64,000 bases of DNA from Flavobacterium aerium (GTDB taxonomy: Bacteria; Bacteroidota; Bacteroidia; Flavobacteriales; Flavobacteriaceae). The notes beneath the pieces are model-generated. The model was given only the letters and a program-made list of their open reading frames with translations. It did not search any database and was not told the DNA's origin. The DNA is taken from assembly GCF_030766725.1 (NCBI RefSeq), contig NZ_JARQWR010000011.1, positions 62,001 through 126,000 of the forward strand. The letters are read 5' to 3'. The position numbers and the translations under genes were made by a program. Positions 54,352 through 63,055 of the stretch are shown here, piece after piece (position 1 is the first letter of the stretch; each line of letters begins with the position of its first letter).

Positions 54352-55365
54352 TTATTTTCTAATTTTTTGTTCCCATTTCCAAGCACTTTCTAAGGCTTCG
54401 TTTAGTGATTGTTTTGCTTTCCATCCTAAAACTGTATTTGCTTTTTGCGTATCCGCATAGGCTTCAACAATATCACCTGCTCTCCTGTCCACAAACTTAT
54501 AAGGGATTTTTTGTCCGCTAACTTGCTCAAAAGATTCTATAACTTGTAAAACAGTGCTTCCTGCTCCGGTACCAATATTGAACGTTTCGACTTTTGTATC
54601 GTTTTTATTGCCAATTAATCTTTGCAGCGCCACAACATGGGCTTTTGCCAAATCAACTACATGGATATAATCTCGGATACAAGTTCCGTCAATCGTTGGG
54701 TAATCCGACCCGAAAACAGATAATTCTTTGCGTAAACCTATTCCTGTTTGTGTGATAAACGGCACTAAATTCTGCGGAACACCAATTGGTAATTCTCCAA
54801 TTTCTGCTGAAGAGTGTGCTCCAATTGGATTGAAATAACGAAGAAGAATTGCCGTGAAATCTGAAATTTTAGCAACATCTTCAATTATTTCTTCTGCAAT
54901 TTGCTTTGTATTACCATAAGGTGACGAAGCGGGTTGAATCGGTGCATTTTCAGTAATTGGCATTACATCTACCTGCCCATATACGGTGCATGAAGAACTA
55001 AAAATAAATTTAGCCTCTTTTCTATTTTGTAATTCTTGTAAAAGGTAAACTAATGAATTAATATTATTTTCATAATACATCAAAGGATTTTGAACACTTT
55101 CTCCAACAGCTTTTGATGCTGCAAAATGAATGACATTAGAAATATCTTCATATTTCTTGAAAAACTCCTGAACTTCTGATTTATTACGTAAATCTAATTT
55201 TTCAAAAATTGGAGATTTTCCTGTGATTCTAGTAATCCCATCCAAAACCTCTTCTGAAGCATTCGAAAGATTATCAATAATTACAACTTCATAGCCTTCA
55301 TTCTGTAATTCAACTACTGTATGCGAGCCAATAAATCCTAAACCTCCAGTTACAAGAATTTTCAT
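54352..55365 (-). CDS. galE: UDP-glucose 4-epimerase
   Basis: Short-chain dehydrogenase-fold enzyme of 337 residues interconverting UDP-glucose and UDP-galactose (and possibly the N-acetyl forms). It has the NAD loop GGLGFIGSH (about 7-15), the catalytic serine region SSSCTVYG (about 122-129), the Tyr-x3-Lys pair in SPYGNTK (about 148-154) and IRDYIHVVDLA. It follows a DegT-family aminotransferase by 14 bases, so both probably supply sugars for surface polysaccharide. Confidence 0.94.
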   Translation of the reverse strand: MKILVTGGLGFIGSHTVVELQNEGYEVVIIDNLSNASEEVLDGITRITGKSPIFEKLDLRNKSEVQEFFKKYEDISNVIHFAASKAVGESVQNPLMYYENNINSLVYLLQELQNRKEAKFIFSSSCTVYGQVDVMPITENAPIQPASSPYGNTKQIAEEIIEDVAKISDFTAILLRYFNPIGAHSSAEIGELPIGVPQNLVPFITQTGIGLRKELSVFGSDYPTIDGTCIRDYIHVVDLAKAHVVALQRLIGNKNDTKVETFNIGTGAGSTVLQVIESFEQVSGQKIPYKFVDRRAGDIVEAYADTQKANTVLGWKAKQSLNEALESAWKWEQKIRK

Positions 55366-55379
55366 TTAATTTTTTTTTA

Positions 55380-56513
55380 TTATTTATTTAAAAATTCTAA
55401 AATTGAATCCGTAATAAATTTAATTTGATCATCTTCTAATTCAGTATGCATTGGTAATGCAATAACTTCTTGTACTAACTGATTTGTAACGGGGAAGTCT
55501 TCTTCTTTATAACGAGAATCTAAATATGCTTTTTGACTGTGTAATGGAATTGGATAATAGATTGCACATGGAATTCCTTTGTCTAATAAATGTTGCATTA
55601 AACCATCACGATTAGAGTTTACAATTCTTAACGTATATTGGTGAAATACATGAGAATCCGCATCACCTGTAACCACTGGTGTTACAATATTTTTATGGTT
55701 TGCTAATGCTTTGCTATATTTTGTTGCAGCGGCTATTCTTGCTTCATTATAGGTATCAAGATTTGGCAATTTTGCATTCAATACTGCCGCTTGAATTGAA
55801 TCTAATCTAGAATTCACTCCTACCACATCATGGTGATAACGTACATACATTCCATGGTTTACAATTCCTCTCAACTGATGTGCTAATGCATCATCATTCG
55901 TAAAAATTGCTCCACCGTCACCATAACAACCTAAGTTTTTTGATGGGAAAAATGAAGTAGAAGCTACATGTCCAATGACACCTGCTTTTTTCTTCGTTCC
56001 ATCTGCAAACTTATAATTTGCTCCAATAGCTTGAGCATTATCTTCAATAACATATAGATTATGTTTTTTTGCCGAAGCCATGATAGCTTCCATATTAGCC
56101 GTTTGTCCAAATAAATGCACAGGAACAATTGCTTTTGTTTTTGGCGTAATTGCTTTTTCTATCGCTTCAACGGAAATATTATAAGTATCCATTTCAACAT
56201 CTACTAATACCGGTGTTAATTGCAATAAAGCAATTACCTCTACTGTTGCAGCAAATGTAAAATCGGCTGTAATAACTTCATCTCCTGGCTTTAAGTCCAA
56301 AGCCATCATAGCAATTTGCAATGCATCAGTACCATTCGCACAAGGAATGACATGCTTTGCTTCTAAATATTGCTCTAAGTCTTTTTGGAATTGGTGAACC
56401 TGAGGTCCGTTGATATAAGCATTAGTATCTAAAACCTCTTGAATTGAGTTATTTACTTTTTCTTTAATATTTTCATATTGACCTTTAAGATCAACCATTT
56501 GAATTTTTTTCAT
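55380..56513 (-). CDS. DegT/DnrJ/EryC1/StrS-family sugar aminotransferase
   Basis: PLP-dependent nucleotide-sugar aminotransferase of 377 residues. It has NGTDALQIAMMAL (about 60-72), VHLFGQTANM, IEDNAQAIGA (about 153-162) and the Schiff-base lysine in FFPSKNLGCYGDGGA (about 188-202). The family makes amino sugars for O-antigen, capsule or secondary metabolites; the particular sugar cannot be told. The nearby galE supports a polysaccharide role. Confidence 0.9.
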   Translation of the reverse strand: MKKIQMVDLKGQYENIKEKVNNSIQEVLDTNAYINGPQVHQFQKDLEQYLEAKHVIPCANGTDALQIAMMALDLKPGDEVITADFTFAATVEVIALLQLTPVLVDVEMDTYNISVEAIEKAITPKTKAIVPVHLFGQTANMEAIMASAKKHNLYVIEDNAQAIGANYKFADGTKKKAGVIGHVASTSFFPSKNLGCYGDGGAIFTNDDALAHQLRGIVNHGMYVRYHHDVVGVNSRLDSIQAAVLNAKLPNLDTYNEARIAAATKYSKALANHKNIVTPVVTGDADSHVFHQYTLRIVNSNRDGLMQHLLDKGIPCAIYYPIPLHSQKAYLDSRYKEEDFPVTNQLVQEVIALPMHTELEDDQIKFITDSILEFLNK

Positions 56514-56535
56514 CTAAAATAAAATTTAAAACAAG

Positions 56536-56543
56536 CAAAATTA
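56536..56543 (-). promoter_or_regulatory. -7 box of the DegT-galE unit
   Basis: Reads TAATTTTG on the minus strand (exact consensus), about 16 bases of leader before the ATG at 56513. Confidence 0.6.
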
Positions 56544-56613
56544 CTAATTTAATGACTGCCTACCAATGAAATTAATGCAAAGTGATGTAATTTAGCCACA
56601 CAATATATCGCTT

Positions 56614-57864
56614 ATGTTTATAATCTACAATTTACTGACCTATGTAGCGCAACAATTACTTCAATTGATTGCTCTTTTTAACCCCAAAATAAAACTTTTT
56701 GTGGATGGTCGGAAAACAGTTTTCCCTACTTTAAATCAAAAAATAAATCCCACAGATAAGACTATTTGGTTTCACGCTGCTTCTTTAGGTGAGTATGAAC
56801 AAGGTCTTCCTGTAATAGAACAAATCAAAAAGCATTTTCCACAGCATAAAATTGTCATTACATTTTTCTCTCCTTCTGGCTATGAAGTCCGAAAAAATGC
56901 TACTGTTGCTGATGTAATTTGTTATCTTCCTTTGGACACTCCTTCGAATGCTAAAAAATTCATTACCGCGATTCATCCAGAAATGGTGTTTTTTATCAAA
57001 TATGAGTATTGGCCTAACTATTTGAAAGAATTAAAGAATAAAGAAATCCCTACTTATCTTATATCAGGGATTTTCAGAGAAAATCAGATGTTTTTCAAAT
57101 GGTATGGCGGATTTTATCGCAATGCATTAAACACATTTAATCATTTTTTTGTACAGAATGGAACCTCAAAAGAATTATTAAATCGCTTGGGAAAAACCAA
57201 TGTTACCGTAAGTGGAGACACTCGATTTGATCGTGTGGCTGAAATCATGGAAAAAGATAATTCTCTTGAGTTTATCCGTGAATTTAAAAATGATATTACT
57301 ACCGTTGTCGTGGGGAGTTCTTGGCCAAAAGATGAGAATCTACTCATCGAATTAATCAATAATAATAGTTGGGATACTAAATTTATTATTGCGCCACATA
57401 ATATAAAACCGGATCAAATTGCTCAATTGAAAAATAGCCTATCGAAAAAGGTAATTTTATTTTCTGAAAAAGAAGGAAAAAACCTAGCCGATTACGACGT
57501 TTTTATCATTGATACAATTGGTATTTTGACTAAAATATACAGTTATGCTGACATCGCTTATATAGGTGGTGGATTTGGTAACCCTGGTGTGCATAACATA
57601 TTAGAACCTGCTGCTTTTGGAATCCCAATAATCATTGGTCCAAATTATTCTCACTTTGCGGAAGCTACTGCTTTGGTTAATATGGGAGGTTGCATTTCAA
57701 TTCAAACCCGGGAAGAATTAAAAGACACTTTTGAAGATTTAATTTTCAATATTGACGTACGATATGAAAAAGGACACATTTGCAGCACATTTGTGCAAAT
57801 GAATAAAAACGCTACAACAATTATTTTAAAACAAATTTTAAATGAAAACGGAAATCGAATTTAA
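56614..57864 (+). CDS. waaA: 3-deoxy-D-manno-octulosonic acid (Kdo) transferase
   Basis: Inner-membrane-associated GT30 glycosyltransferase that adds Kdo to lipid A precursor. The 416-residue protein has an N-terminal hydrophobic segment (about 1-22), the catalytic glutamate region FHAASLGEYEQGLP (about 52-65), VSGDTRFDR (about 200-208) and the C-terminal IGGGFGNPGVHNILEPAAFG with PIIIGPNYSHF, the donor-binding part. It shows that the organism makes Kdo-containing LPS. The end overlaps a GNAT gene by 23 bases. Confidence 0.95.
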   Translation: MFIIYNLLTYVAQQLLQLIALFNPKIKLFVDGRKTVFPTLNQKINPTDKTIWFHAASLGEYEQGLPVIEQIKKHFPQHKIVITFFSPSGYEVRKNATVADVICYLPLDTPSNAKKFITAIHPEMVFFIKYEYWPNYLKELKNKEIPTYLISGIFRENQMFFKWYGGFYRNALNTFNHFFVQNGTSKELLNRLGKTNVTVSGDTRFDRVAEIMEKDNSLEFIREFKNDITTVVVGSSWPKDENLLIELINNNSWDTKFIIAPHNIKPDQIAQLKNSLSKKVILFSEKEGKNLADYDVFIIDTIGILTKIYSYADIAYIGGGFGNPGVHNILEPAAFGIPIIIGPNYSHFAEATALVNMGGCISIQTREELKDTFEDLIFNIDVRYEKGHICSTFVQMNKNATTIILKQILNENGNRI

Positions 57865-58297
57865 GGCTATCGACCATTCAGACATCGATATCTTAGCCGA
57901 TATGATGCAGGATTTTTATGCCATTGACAATTATCCAATTGAAAAGGAAAATTCCAAAAAATTACTTCATGAATTCATCAGTAATGAAAACTTAGGGAGA
58001 GGTTGGTTAATCCTTGATAACAACACTCCTATTGGATATAGTATTATCACGTTTGTTTTTAGCTTCGAATACAATGGCCGCATTGCTTTCTTGGATGAAT
58101 TATATTTAGCCGAGACTGCCAGAGGTAAAGGTGCCGGAAAAAAGGCAATGACTTTCTTACGAGAAGAATTTCTTAAACTATCACTAAAAATAGTCTATTT
58201 AGAAGTAGAAAACCACAACAAAAACGCCCAAAAATTGTATATTGCCAACGATTTCACAATGCACAATAGAGATTTAATGAAATACATTGTTCGTTAA
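57842..58297 (+). CDS. GNAT-family N-acetyltransferase
   Basis: Protein of 151 residues with a full GNAT fold. The acetyl-CoA loop is ARGKGAGKKAM (about 94-104) after the strand AFLDELYLAE, and the C-terminal strand-helix is YLEVENHNKNAQKLYIANDF (about 119-138). Substrate unknown. The 23-base overlap with waaA suggests translational coupling, but a function in LPS synthesis would be speculative. Confidence 0.88.
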   Translation: MKTEIEFKAIDHSDIDILADMMQDFYAIDNYPIEKENSKKLLHEFISNENLGRGWLILDNNTPIGYSIITFVFSFEYNGRIAFLDELYLAETARGKGAGKKAMTFLREEFLKLSLKIVYLEVENHNKNAQKLYIANDFTMHNRDLMKYIVR

Positions 58298-58336
58298 ACA
58301 TTGCCATTGTAAACACACCCAATTAAATTTTTAACT

Positions 58337-60478
58337 ATGAGATTTTTAAAATTATTTGTTCTACTGATTGCTCTGCCAATTTATTCGCAGCAAGGTGGAA
58401 TGTGGATTCCCTCTTTATTAAAAGGGATGAATGAAACAGAAATGAAAAGTTTAGGTATGAAAATGTCTGCTTCAGATATTTATGACACAAACAATTCTAG
58501 CTTAAAAGATGCTGTACCACACTTTAATGGTGGTTGTACCTCTGAAGTTATCTCTCCAAAAGGTTTATTATTAACGAATCACCACTGTGGTTTTGGAGAA
58601 ATTCAATCGCACTCTACAATTGACCATGATTATCTTACAGATGGTTTTTGGGCAATGAAACAAGAGGATGAATTACCAAATCCAGATTTAGTAGCTACTT
58701 TTATCGTTAAGATTGAAGATGTAACTTCACAAGTATTGAGCGGTGTCTTGTTATTGCCTACTGAACAGGAAAAACAACAAAAAATTCAAGAAAACATTGC
58801 TAAAGTTACAGCTTCATTCAAAAAAGAAGCTTGGCAGGAAAATAAAATCCGTACGTTCTATGAAGGCAATCAGTACTTATTATTTGTTACTGAAACATTC
58901 AAAGATGTTCGTTTAGTAGGTGCTCCACCTTCCTCTATTGGAAAATTCGGATCTGATACAGACAACTGGGTATGGCCAAGACATACAGGGGATTTTAGTC
59001 TATTCAGAATATATGCTGACAAAAACAATCGTCCAGCTTCTTATTCTAAAGACAATGTACCTTATACACCAAAACATTTCTTACCAATTTCTTTAGATGG
59101 TATCGAAGAAGATGATTTCACTTTAGTATTTGGATATCCAGGTAGAACAACAGAGTATTTACCTTCTATCGCTATTGAGCAAATCGTAAATGAGTTAAAC
59201 CCTGCAAAAATTGAAGTGCGTGATGCGGCTTTAAAAATAGCAGATGGTTTCATGCGAAAAGACAATGCTATCAAAATTCAATATGCTTCAAAATATGCTA
59301 GCATTGCAAACTATTGGAAAAAATGGATTGGAGAAACACAAGGAATTAAAAAATCGAATGCAATTGCAATAAAAAGAACTGCTGAAAAAGAATTCCAACA
59401 AAAAGTAACTAAAGCGGGTAAAGAGTCTGAATATGGTACTCTGTTAGCTGATTTTGAAACAAACTATAAAGAGATTGCTCCTTATGCCTTAAGTAGAGAT
59501 TACTTTACTGAAGTTGTATTGCGTAATACTGAGCTTTTAAGCGCTGGATTTAAACTTTATCAATTAGAGCAAGTTTACCTTAATAAAGGAGAACAATCTT
59601 TTAATGATCGTAAAGCAAACCTAATTAAGGGACAAGAGGAATTCTATAAGGATTTCAATAAAAATGTAGATGAAAAAGTTTTTGAACAATTGGTTCAATT
59701 ATACGGAACAAAATCACCTAAACAATTTTTACCAGCTACTTTGCAGAATGCTAATTACAAAAAATTAACGGCTGAAATATATGGTAAATCTCAATTGACG
59801 GACTACAATGGATTCCAGAATCTATTAAAAGGAGACGCAAAAGAAGTGATCAAAAAAATAAATAAAGACAAAGGCTTTTTATTCGTAAAATCATTAGCGG
59901 ATAATTACTTTAAAAACGTTAGCCCTAAATATGATGAGATCAACTTAAAAATTACAGCTTTACAACGTACCTATATGAAAGCATTATTAGAGTTGAATAC
60001 AAATTCTCGTATTTTCCCTGATGCAAATAGTACTTTAAGAGTAACCTATGGTAAAGTTGATGGATATGAGCCTAAAGATGCGGTACACTACGAACCTGTA
60101 ACGTATTTAGAAGGTGTAATGGAAAAATATATTCCAGGAGATTATGAATTTAATGTTCCAGAGAAATTAATTCAACTCTACAACGCAAAAGATTTTGGTC
60201 AATATGGTGTAAATGGGAAAATGCCTGTAAACTTTATTGGAACAAATCATACTACTGGAGGTAATTCTGGTAGCCCAGCAATTGATGCTTCAGGAAATTT
60301 AATTGGTTTAAATTTTGACCGTGTATGGGAAGGAACCATGAGTGATATCTATTATGATCCTGCAATTTGTAGAAACATTATGGTAGACATGAGATATGTC
60401 TTATTTATTATTGATAAATATGCGGGTGCAAAGCACTTAATTGACGAAATGAAACTCGTTCACCCAAAGAAAAAATAG
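58337..60478 (+). CDS. S46-family dipeptidyl-peptidase, DPP11 type
   Basis: Exported serine dipeptidyl-peptidase of 713 residues with a signal peptide ending near YSQ (about 16-18). The chymotrypsin-like triad is visible: His83 in TNHHCGF, Asp219 in RHTGDFSLF and Ser644 in TTGGNSGSPAID. The residue 18 after the serine is Arg662 (IGLNFDRVWEG), the position that is Arg in acidic-residue-specific DPP11 and Gly in DPP7. It should cleave dipeptides with Asp or Glu in second position in the periplasm, supporting growth on proteins. Confidence 0.92.
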   Translation: MRFLKLFVLLIALPIYSQQGGMWIPSLLKGMNETEMKSLGMKMSASDIYDTNNSSLKDAVPHFNGGCTSEVISPKGLLLTNHHCGFGEIQSHSTIDHDYLTDGFWAMKQEDELPNPDLVATFIVKIEDVTSQVLSGVLLLPTEQEKQQKIQENIAKVTASFKKEAWQENKIRTFYEGNQYLLFVTETFKDVRLVGAPPSSIGKFGSDTDNWVWPRHTGDFSLFRIYADKNNRPASYSKDNVPYTPKHFLPISLDGIEEDDFTLVFGYPGRTTEYLPSIAIEQIVNELNPAKIEVRDAALKIADGFMRKDNAIKIQYASKYASIANYWKKWIGETQGIKKSNAIAIKRTAEKEFQQKVTKAGKESEYGTLLADFETNYKEIAPYALSRDYFTEVVLRNTELLSAGFKLYQLEQVYLNKGEQSFNDRKANLIKGQEEFYKDFNKNVDEKVFEQLVQLYGTKSPKQFLPATLQNANYKKLTAEIYGKSQLTDYNGFQNLLKGDAKEVIKKINKDKGFLFVKSLADNYFKNVSPKYDEINLKITALQRTYMKALLELNTNSRIFPDANSTLRVTYGKVDGYEPKDAVHYEPVTYLEGVMEKYIPGDYEFNVPEKLIQLYNAKDFGQYGVNGKMPVNFIGTNHTTGGNSGSPAIDASGNLIGLNFDRVWEGTMSDIYYDPAICRNIMVDMRYVLFIIDKYAGAKHLIDEMKLVHPKKK

Positions 60479-60684
60479 GTCGAAAATAATTAAAAAAGGT
60501 GTTGTAAGAATTAATCCGAATGTATTTTAACTGAGAATAACTAATTTTCAACGATATTTTTGTCAAATTCTTAAAAAAAACACCTCAAAATCGGCGTTAA
60601 AGCATTGAAAAACAGCATATTTATTTATTTTCAAAAACTTTAAAAAAATTTTATTAGAATTATTTTATCGTATTAAAAAATTTA

Positions 60685-60692
60685 TATCTTTG
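60685..60692 (+). promoter_or_regulatory. -7 box of the small lipoprotein gene
   Basis: TATCTTTG (exact consensus), about 29 bases of leader before the ATG at 60729. Confidence 0.75.
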
Positions 60693-60728
60693 CCTCGAAT
60701 TAATAATTAACCTTTATAATTTAGTAAG

Positions 60729-60962
60729 ATGAAAAAAGTTGTATTAAGCTTAGCATTAGTTGCTATGATGACAGTAGTTTCTTGTAAAGATGCTGCTACA
60801 GAAGCTCCAGTAGAAGAAACTCCAGCTGTTGAGGCTGTTGAAACAGTTGAACAAACTGCAGTTGAGGCTACTCAAGCTGTTGATTCTGCTGCTACTCAAG
60901 CTGTAGATGCTACTAAAGCTGCTGCTGACAAAGCTGTAGAAGAAGTTAAAGCTGCTCACTAA
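60729..60962 (+). CDS. Small Ala/Val/Glu-rich lipoprotein
   Basis: Protein of 77 residues: a lipoprotein signal with lipobox VVSC (Cys19), then about 58 residues almost entirely of Ala, Val, Glu, Thr, Lys and Asp (EAVETVEQTAVEATQAV and so on). The C-terminal 25 residues form a likely amphipathic helix (KAAADKAVEEVKAA). Codons are strongly biased to GCT and GTT, and the gene has a consensus promoter and its own terminator, so it may be abundant. No family function known to me. Confidence 0.88.
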   Translation: MKKVVLSLALVAMMTVVSCKDAATEAPVEETPAVEAVETVEQTAVEATQAVDSAATQAVDATKAAADKAVEEVKAAH

Positions 60963-60984
60963 TATTTAATTAGTCAAAGCATTT

Positions 60985-61010
60985 AAAGCCACGCCTAGCG
61001 TGGCTTTTTT
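60985..61010 (+). terminator. Terminator of the small lipoprotein gene
   Basis: GCCACGC and GCGTGGC form a perfect stem across CTA, preceded by AAA and followed by TTTTTT. Confidence 0.92.
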
Positions 61011-61056
61011 ATTTTATATACTTTTCAAAACCTATTCTTTCGCTAGCTTATTCCAT

Positions 61057-61090
61057 AAAAAAAAGGTTCAACTTCAAAAAGTCAAACCTT
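61057..61090 (-). terminator. Probable terminator of the YegP-like gene
   Basis: AAGGTTCAACTT (61063-61074) pairs imperfectly (10 of 12) with AAGTCAAACCTT (61079-61090). The minus strand then has a T-run at 61057-61064. Confidence 0.55.
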
Positions 61091-61114
61091 ATATATCTTA
61101 ATCATCACAAAGCC

Positions 61115-61498
61115 CTAAGCCACTTTCTCTTCCTGCTCTTCCTCTGTAAAGAAGAAATCATTTTCAGAAAAATCTAAAGTCTCTGCTTTTGAGGCATATA
61201 ATTTAATTTCATCAATCCCTTTTGCTATTCTCAATTCAGTATTAAATTTTCTGCTGGTTGCCAAAACCTGTCCGTTTAATATTATCCTGAAAAAGAATTT
61301 ACCGTTTGATGCCTTAAAGCGTACATAATAACAATATTCTGTATTTGCTTTAATCGTTTCAATATCTTCTTCGCATTCTACCTTCGTAGCATACTTTGCA
61401 CTGGTTAAAGTTGTATTTCCTCTTCTATTGGTATAAACAAACTTATATTCCCCATTTTCTCTTTTGCTTATAACAAACGCTCCCATAACTAATATCAT
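61115..61498 (-). CDS. YegP-like protein with two DUF1508 repeats
   Basis: Protein of 127 residues (123 if the ATG at 61486 is used, giving MGAFVISKRENGEY). It contains two tandem copies of the small DUF1508 beta-hairpin module: FVISKRENGEYKFVYTNRRG (about 8-27) and YVRFKASNGKFFFRIILNGQ (about 58-77). The C-terminal tail is acidic. Molecular function unknown; family members are small, often stress-related proteins. It has a candidate promoter with repeated TTACAAATT elements upstream. Confidence 0.85.
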   Translation of the reverse strand: MILVMGAFVISKRENGEYKFVYTNRRGNTTLTSAKYATKVECEEDIETIKANTEYCYYVRFKASNGKFFFRIILNGQVLATSRKFNTELRIAKGIDEIKLYASKAETLDFSENDFFFTEEEQEEKVA

Positions 61499-61927
61499 TC
61501 AAATTACACTCTATCGACACACCTCACAATATAGTCGATTTTTACAAAAATACTTACAAATTTTACAAATTAAAAACATGCTTATAAAGTTTATAACGCA
61601 CAAAAAGGGAAAACACACAGCCTTAACCTCTTAAGTTTATCATAATTTTCAACATCGATCACAGCTTCCTATTGTTTTAAAATTTAAAAAATCAATCCAT
61701 CCATTTCGTATTTTTCCTTAAATTTGACTTCTAAGCCATTATTCCAAATACCTATAACCACTAACCGCATCGAGCCAATTAAAAGCCAACATAAGCTTAA
61801 AATCTATCTGAAAAAGCATTCTACTGTTTGTTCCACAGCACAAAATCTTACAAAAATGATTTTCGAACATAAACACAAACCCCTAGTACTTAAAAAAGTC
61901 TAATCTATCTACCCTGAGAACGCCACT
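61499..61927. other. Non-coding divergent spacer with repeats and a palindrome
   Basis: Holds the YegP promoter, two tandem TTACAAATT repeats (61554-61571), a perfect palindrome TTATAAA-G-TTTATAA (61582-61596) and a TAAATTTG box (61719-61726) that could start a long leader for the Crp-like gene. No further open reading frame or RNA gene seen. Confidence 0.5.
61545..61552 (-). promoter_or_regulatory. -7 box of the YegP-like gene
   Basis: Reads TATTTTTG on the minus strand (exact consensus), about 40-50 bases before either candidate start codon. Confidence 0.55.
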
Positions 61928-62506
61928 ATGAAAACTATTTTCGAACAAATGGATTCTTACTATCCTCTTTCCGAGGCTTGCAAAAAAGATCTCGCAACAT
62001 CTTTCATCAAAAGAAACATCTCAAAAGGTGATTTTTTACTGAAAGCAGGAGAGATTCCTAAAGAGTATTACTTCGTTAATAAAGGACTATTTTCCTATTA
62101 TTATCTTGCAGAAAATGGTGATATGGTCATCAAAATCTTTTTTGCAGAAAATTCTTTTGTCGCATCAACCTCAGCACTTATACAACAACAGCCGAGTTTA
62201 TTCTCTATTTATGCTTTAGAAGATTCTGAAGTCATACAATTTAGCGCTTCTGAATTTAGACGATTACTTGAAGTACATCATGACCTAGCGCTGTACCACA
62301 TCCGATATATTGAAAAGAACTGGATTGTAGCCAAAGAAAATTCAGAAATTACATTAAAATACGAAACTGCCAAAAAACGGTATCTTCAATTTCAACAGGA
62401 TTACCACACTATAGAACATCGTCTTAAACAACATCATATTGCTTCTTTTCTAGGCATTACTCCTACTCAATTAAGTCGAATTCGCAAGGATTTAGATTTA
62501 TCTTAA
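61928..62506 (+). CDS. Crp/Fnr-family transcriptional regulator
   Basis: Regulator of 192 residues with a cyclic-nucleotide-binding-like domain (about 15-115, including NISKGDFLLKAGEIPKEYYFVNKG) and a C-terminal helix-turn-helix (HHIASFLGITPTQLSRIRKDLDL, about 170-192). Ligand residues of true cAMP receptors are not evident. It is followed by a near-perfect 26-bp palindrome, an exported RidA-like protein and an esterase in the same direction, which are its most likely targets (inference). Confidence 0.88.
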   Translation: MKTIFEQMDSYYPLSEACKKDLATSFIKRNISKGDFLLKAGEIPKEYYFVNKGLFSYYYLAENGDMVIKIFFAENSFVASTSALIQQQPSLFSIYALEDSEVIQFSASEFRRLLEVHHDLALYHIRYIEKNWIVAKENSEITLKYETAKKRYLQFQQDYHTIEHRLKQHHIASFLGITPTQLSRIRKDLDLS

Positions 62507-62530
62507 AACATCAACATATGTAAATGTTTT
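62505..62530 (+). promoter_or_regulatory. 26-bp near-perfect palindrome upstream of the RidA-like gene
   Basis: The blocks AAAACAT, CAA, CATATG, TAA, ATGTTTT form a palindrome with 11 of 13 base pairs matched, centred between 62517 and 62518. It begins inside the stop codon of the Crp-like gene and lies 50 bases before the RidA-like start. The symmetry suits a Crp/Fnr dimer; a weak hairpin is the alternative. Confidence 0.6.
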
Positions 62531-62580
62531 CCATTTTTTAATGTCAGAATTTTGTCCTATAAAATTTAAACATTAAAATT

Positions 62581-63039
62581 ATGAAACGCATATTATCCTT
62601 AGGATTATTATTTTGTGGGTACTTTAGTCAGGCTCAAAATTTCAAAAATCCAGCAGAATTATTCGATCCGACTCCTTACGGATTCAATCACTCCGTCTCA
62701 GTTCCTTTGCAAGGCGAATTAATTTTCATCTCTGGACAAAGTGGAGGCCAAGGAAAATCCCACATCTTAAGTTCTGATTTTAGAACGCAGGTTCAAGTTG
62801 CTTTAAAAAATCTTGTTATCGTACTGGATTCTCATGGACTCAAACCACAAAACACTACAAAAATCACAATCTTAATCGTAGATCATTCTCCTGAGAAATT
62901 AAAAATCTGGTCGGAAGAAATGAACAAGGTATGGGAACCGAAAAATTTTCCCGCAAGCACACTTATTCCAGTTCCCCGTTTGGCTATTGACGGCATGCAA
63001 ATCGAAGTTGATGCTATCGCCTACAAAAAAAGTAAATAA
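62581..63039 (+). CDS. Exported RidA/YjgF-family protein lacking the catalytic arginine
   Basis: Protein of 152 residues with a signal peptide ending near SQAQ (about 16-19), followed by a RidA/UK114 fold (ELIFISGQSGG, VALKNLVIVLDSHGL, the late GMQIEVDAIA). The arginine needed for enamine/imine deamination in E. coli RidA (Arg105, in FPARS) is replaced: the equivalent reads FPAST with Ser126. It is therefore probably not an imine deaminase; role unknown. It lies 16 bases before an exported esterase gene. Confidence 0.85.
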   Translation: MKRILSLGLLFCGYFSQAQNFKNPAELFDPTPYGFNHSVSVPLQGELIFISGQSGGQGKSHILSSDFRTQVQVALKNLVIVLDSHGLKPQNTTKITILIVDHSPEKLKIWSEEMNKVWEPKNFPASTLIPVPRLAIDGMQIEVDAIAYKKSK

Positions 63040-63055
63040 TCTTAATTCCAAAATC

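Noticed and set aside
60756-60959. Antisense frame opposite the small lipoprotein
   Set aside because: Ser/Phe-rich product caused by the GCT/GTT codon bias on the coding strand; no start context.
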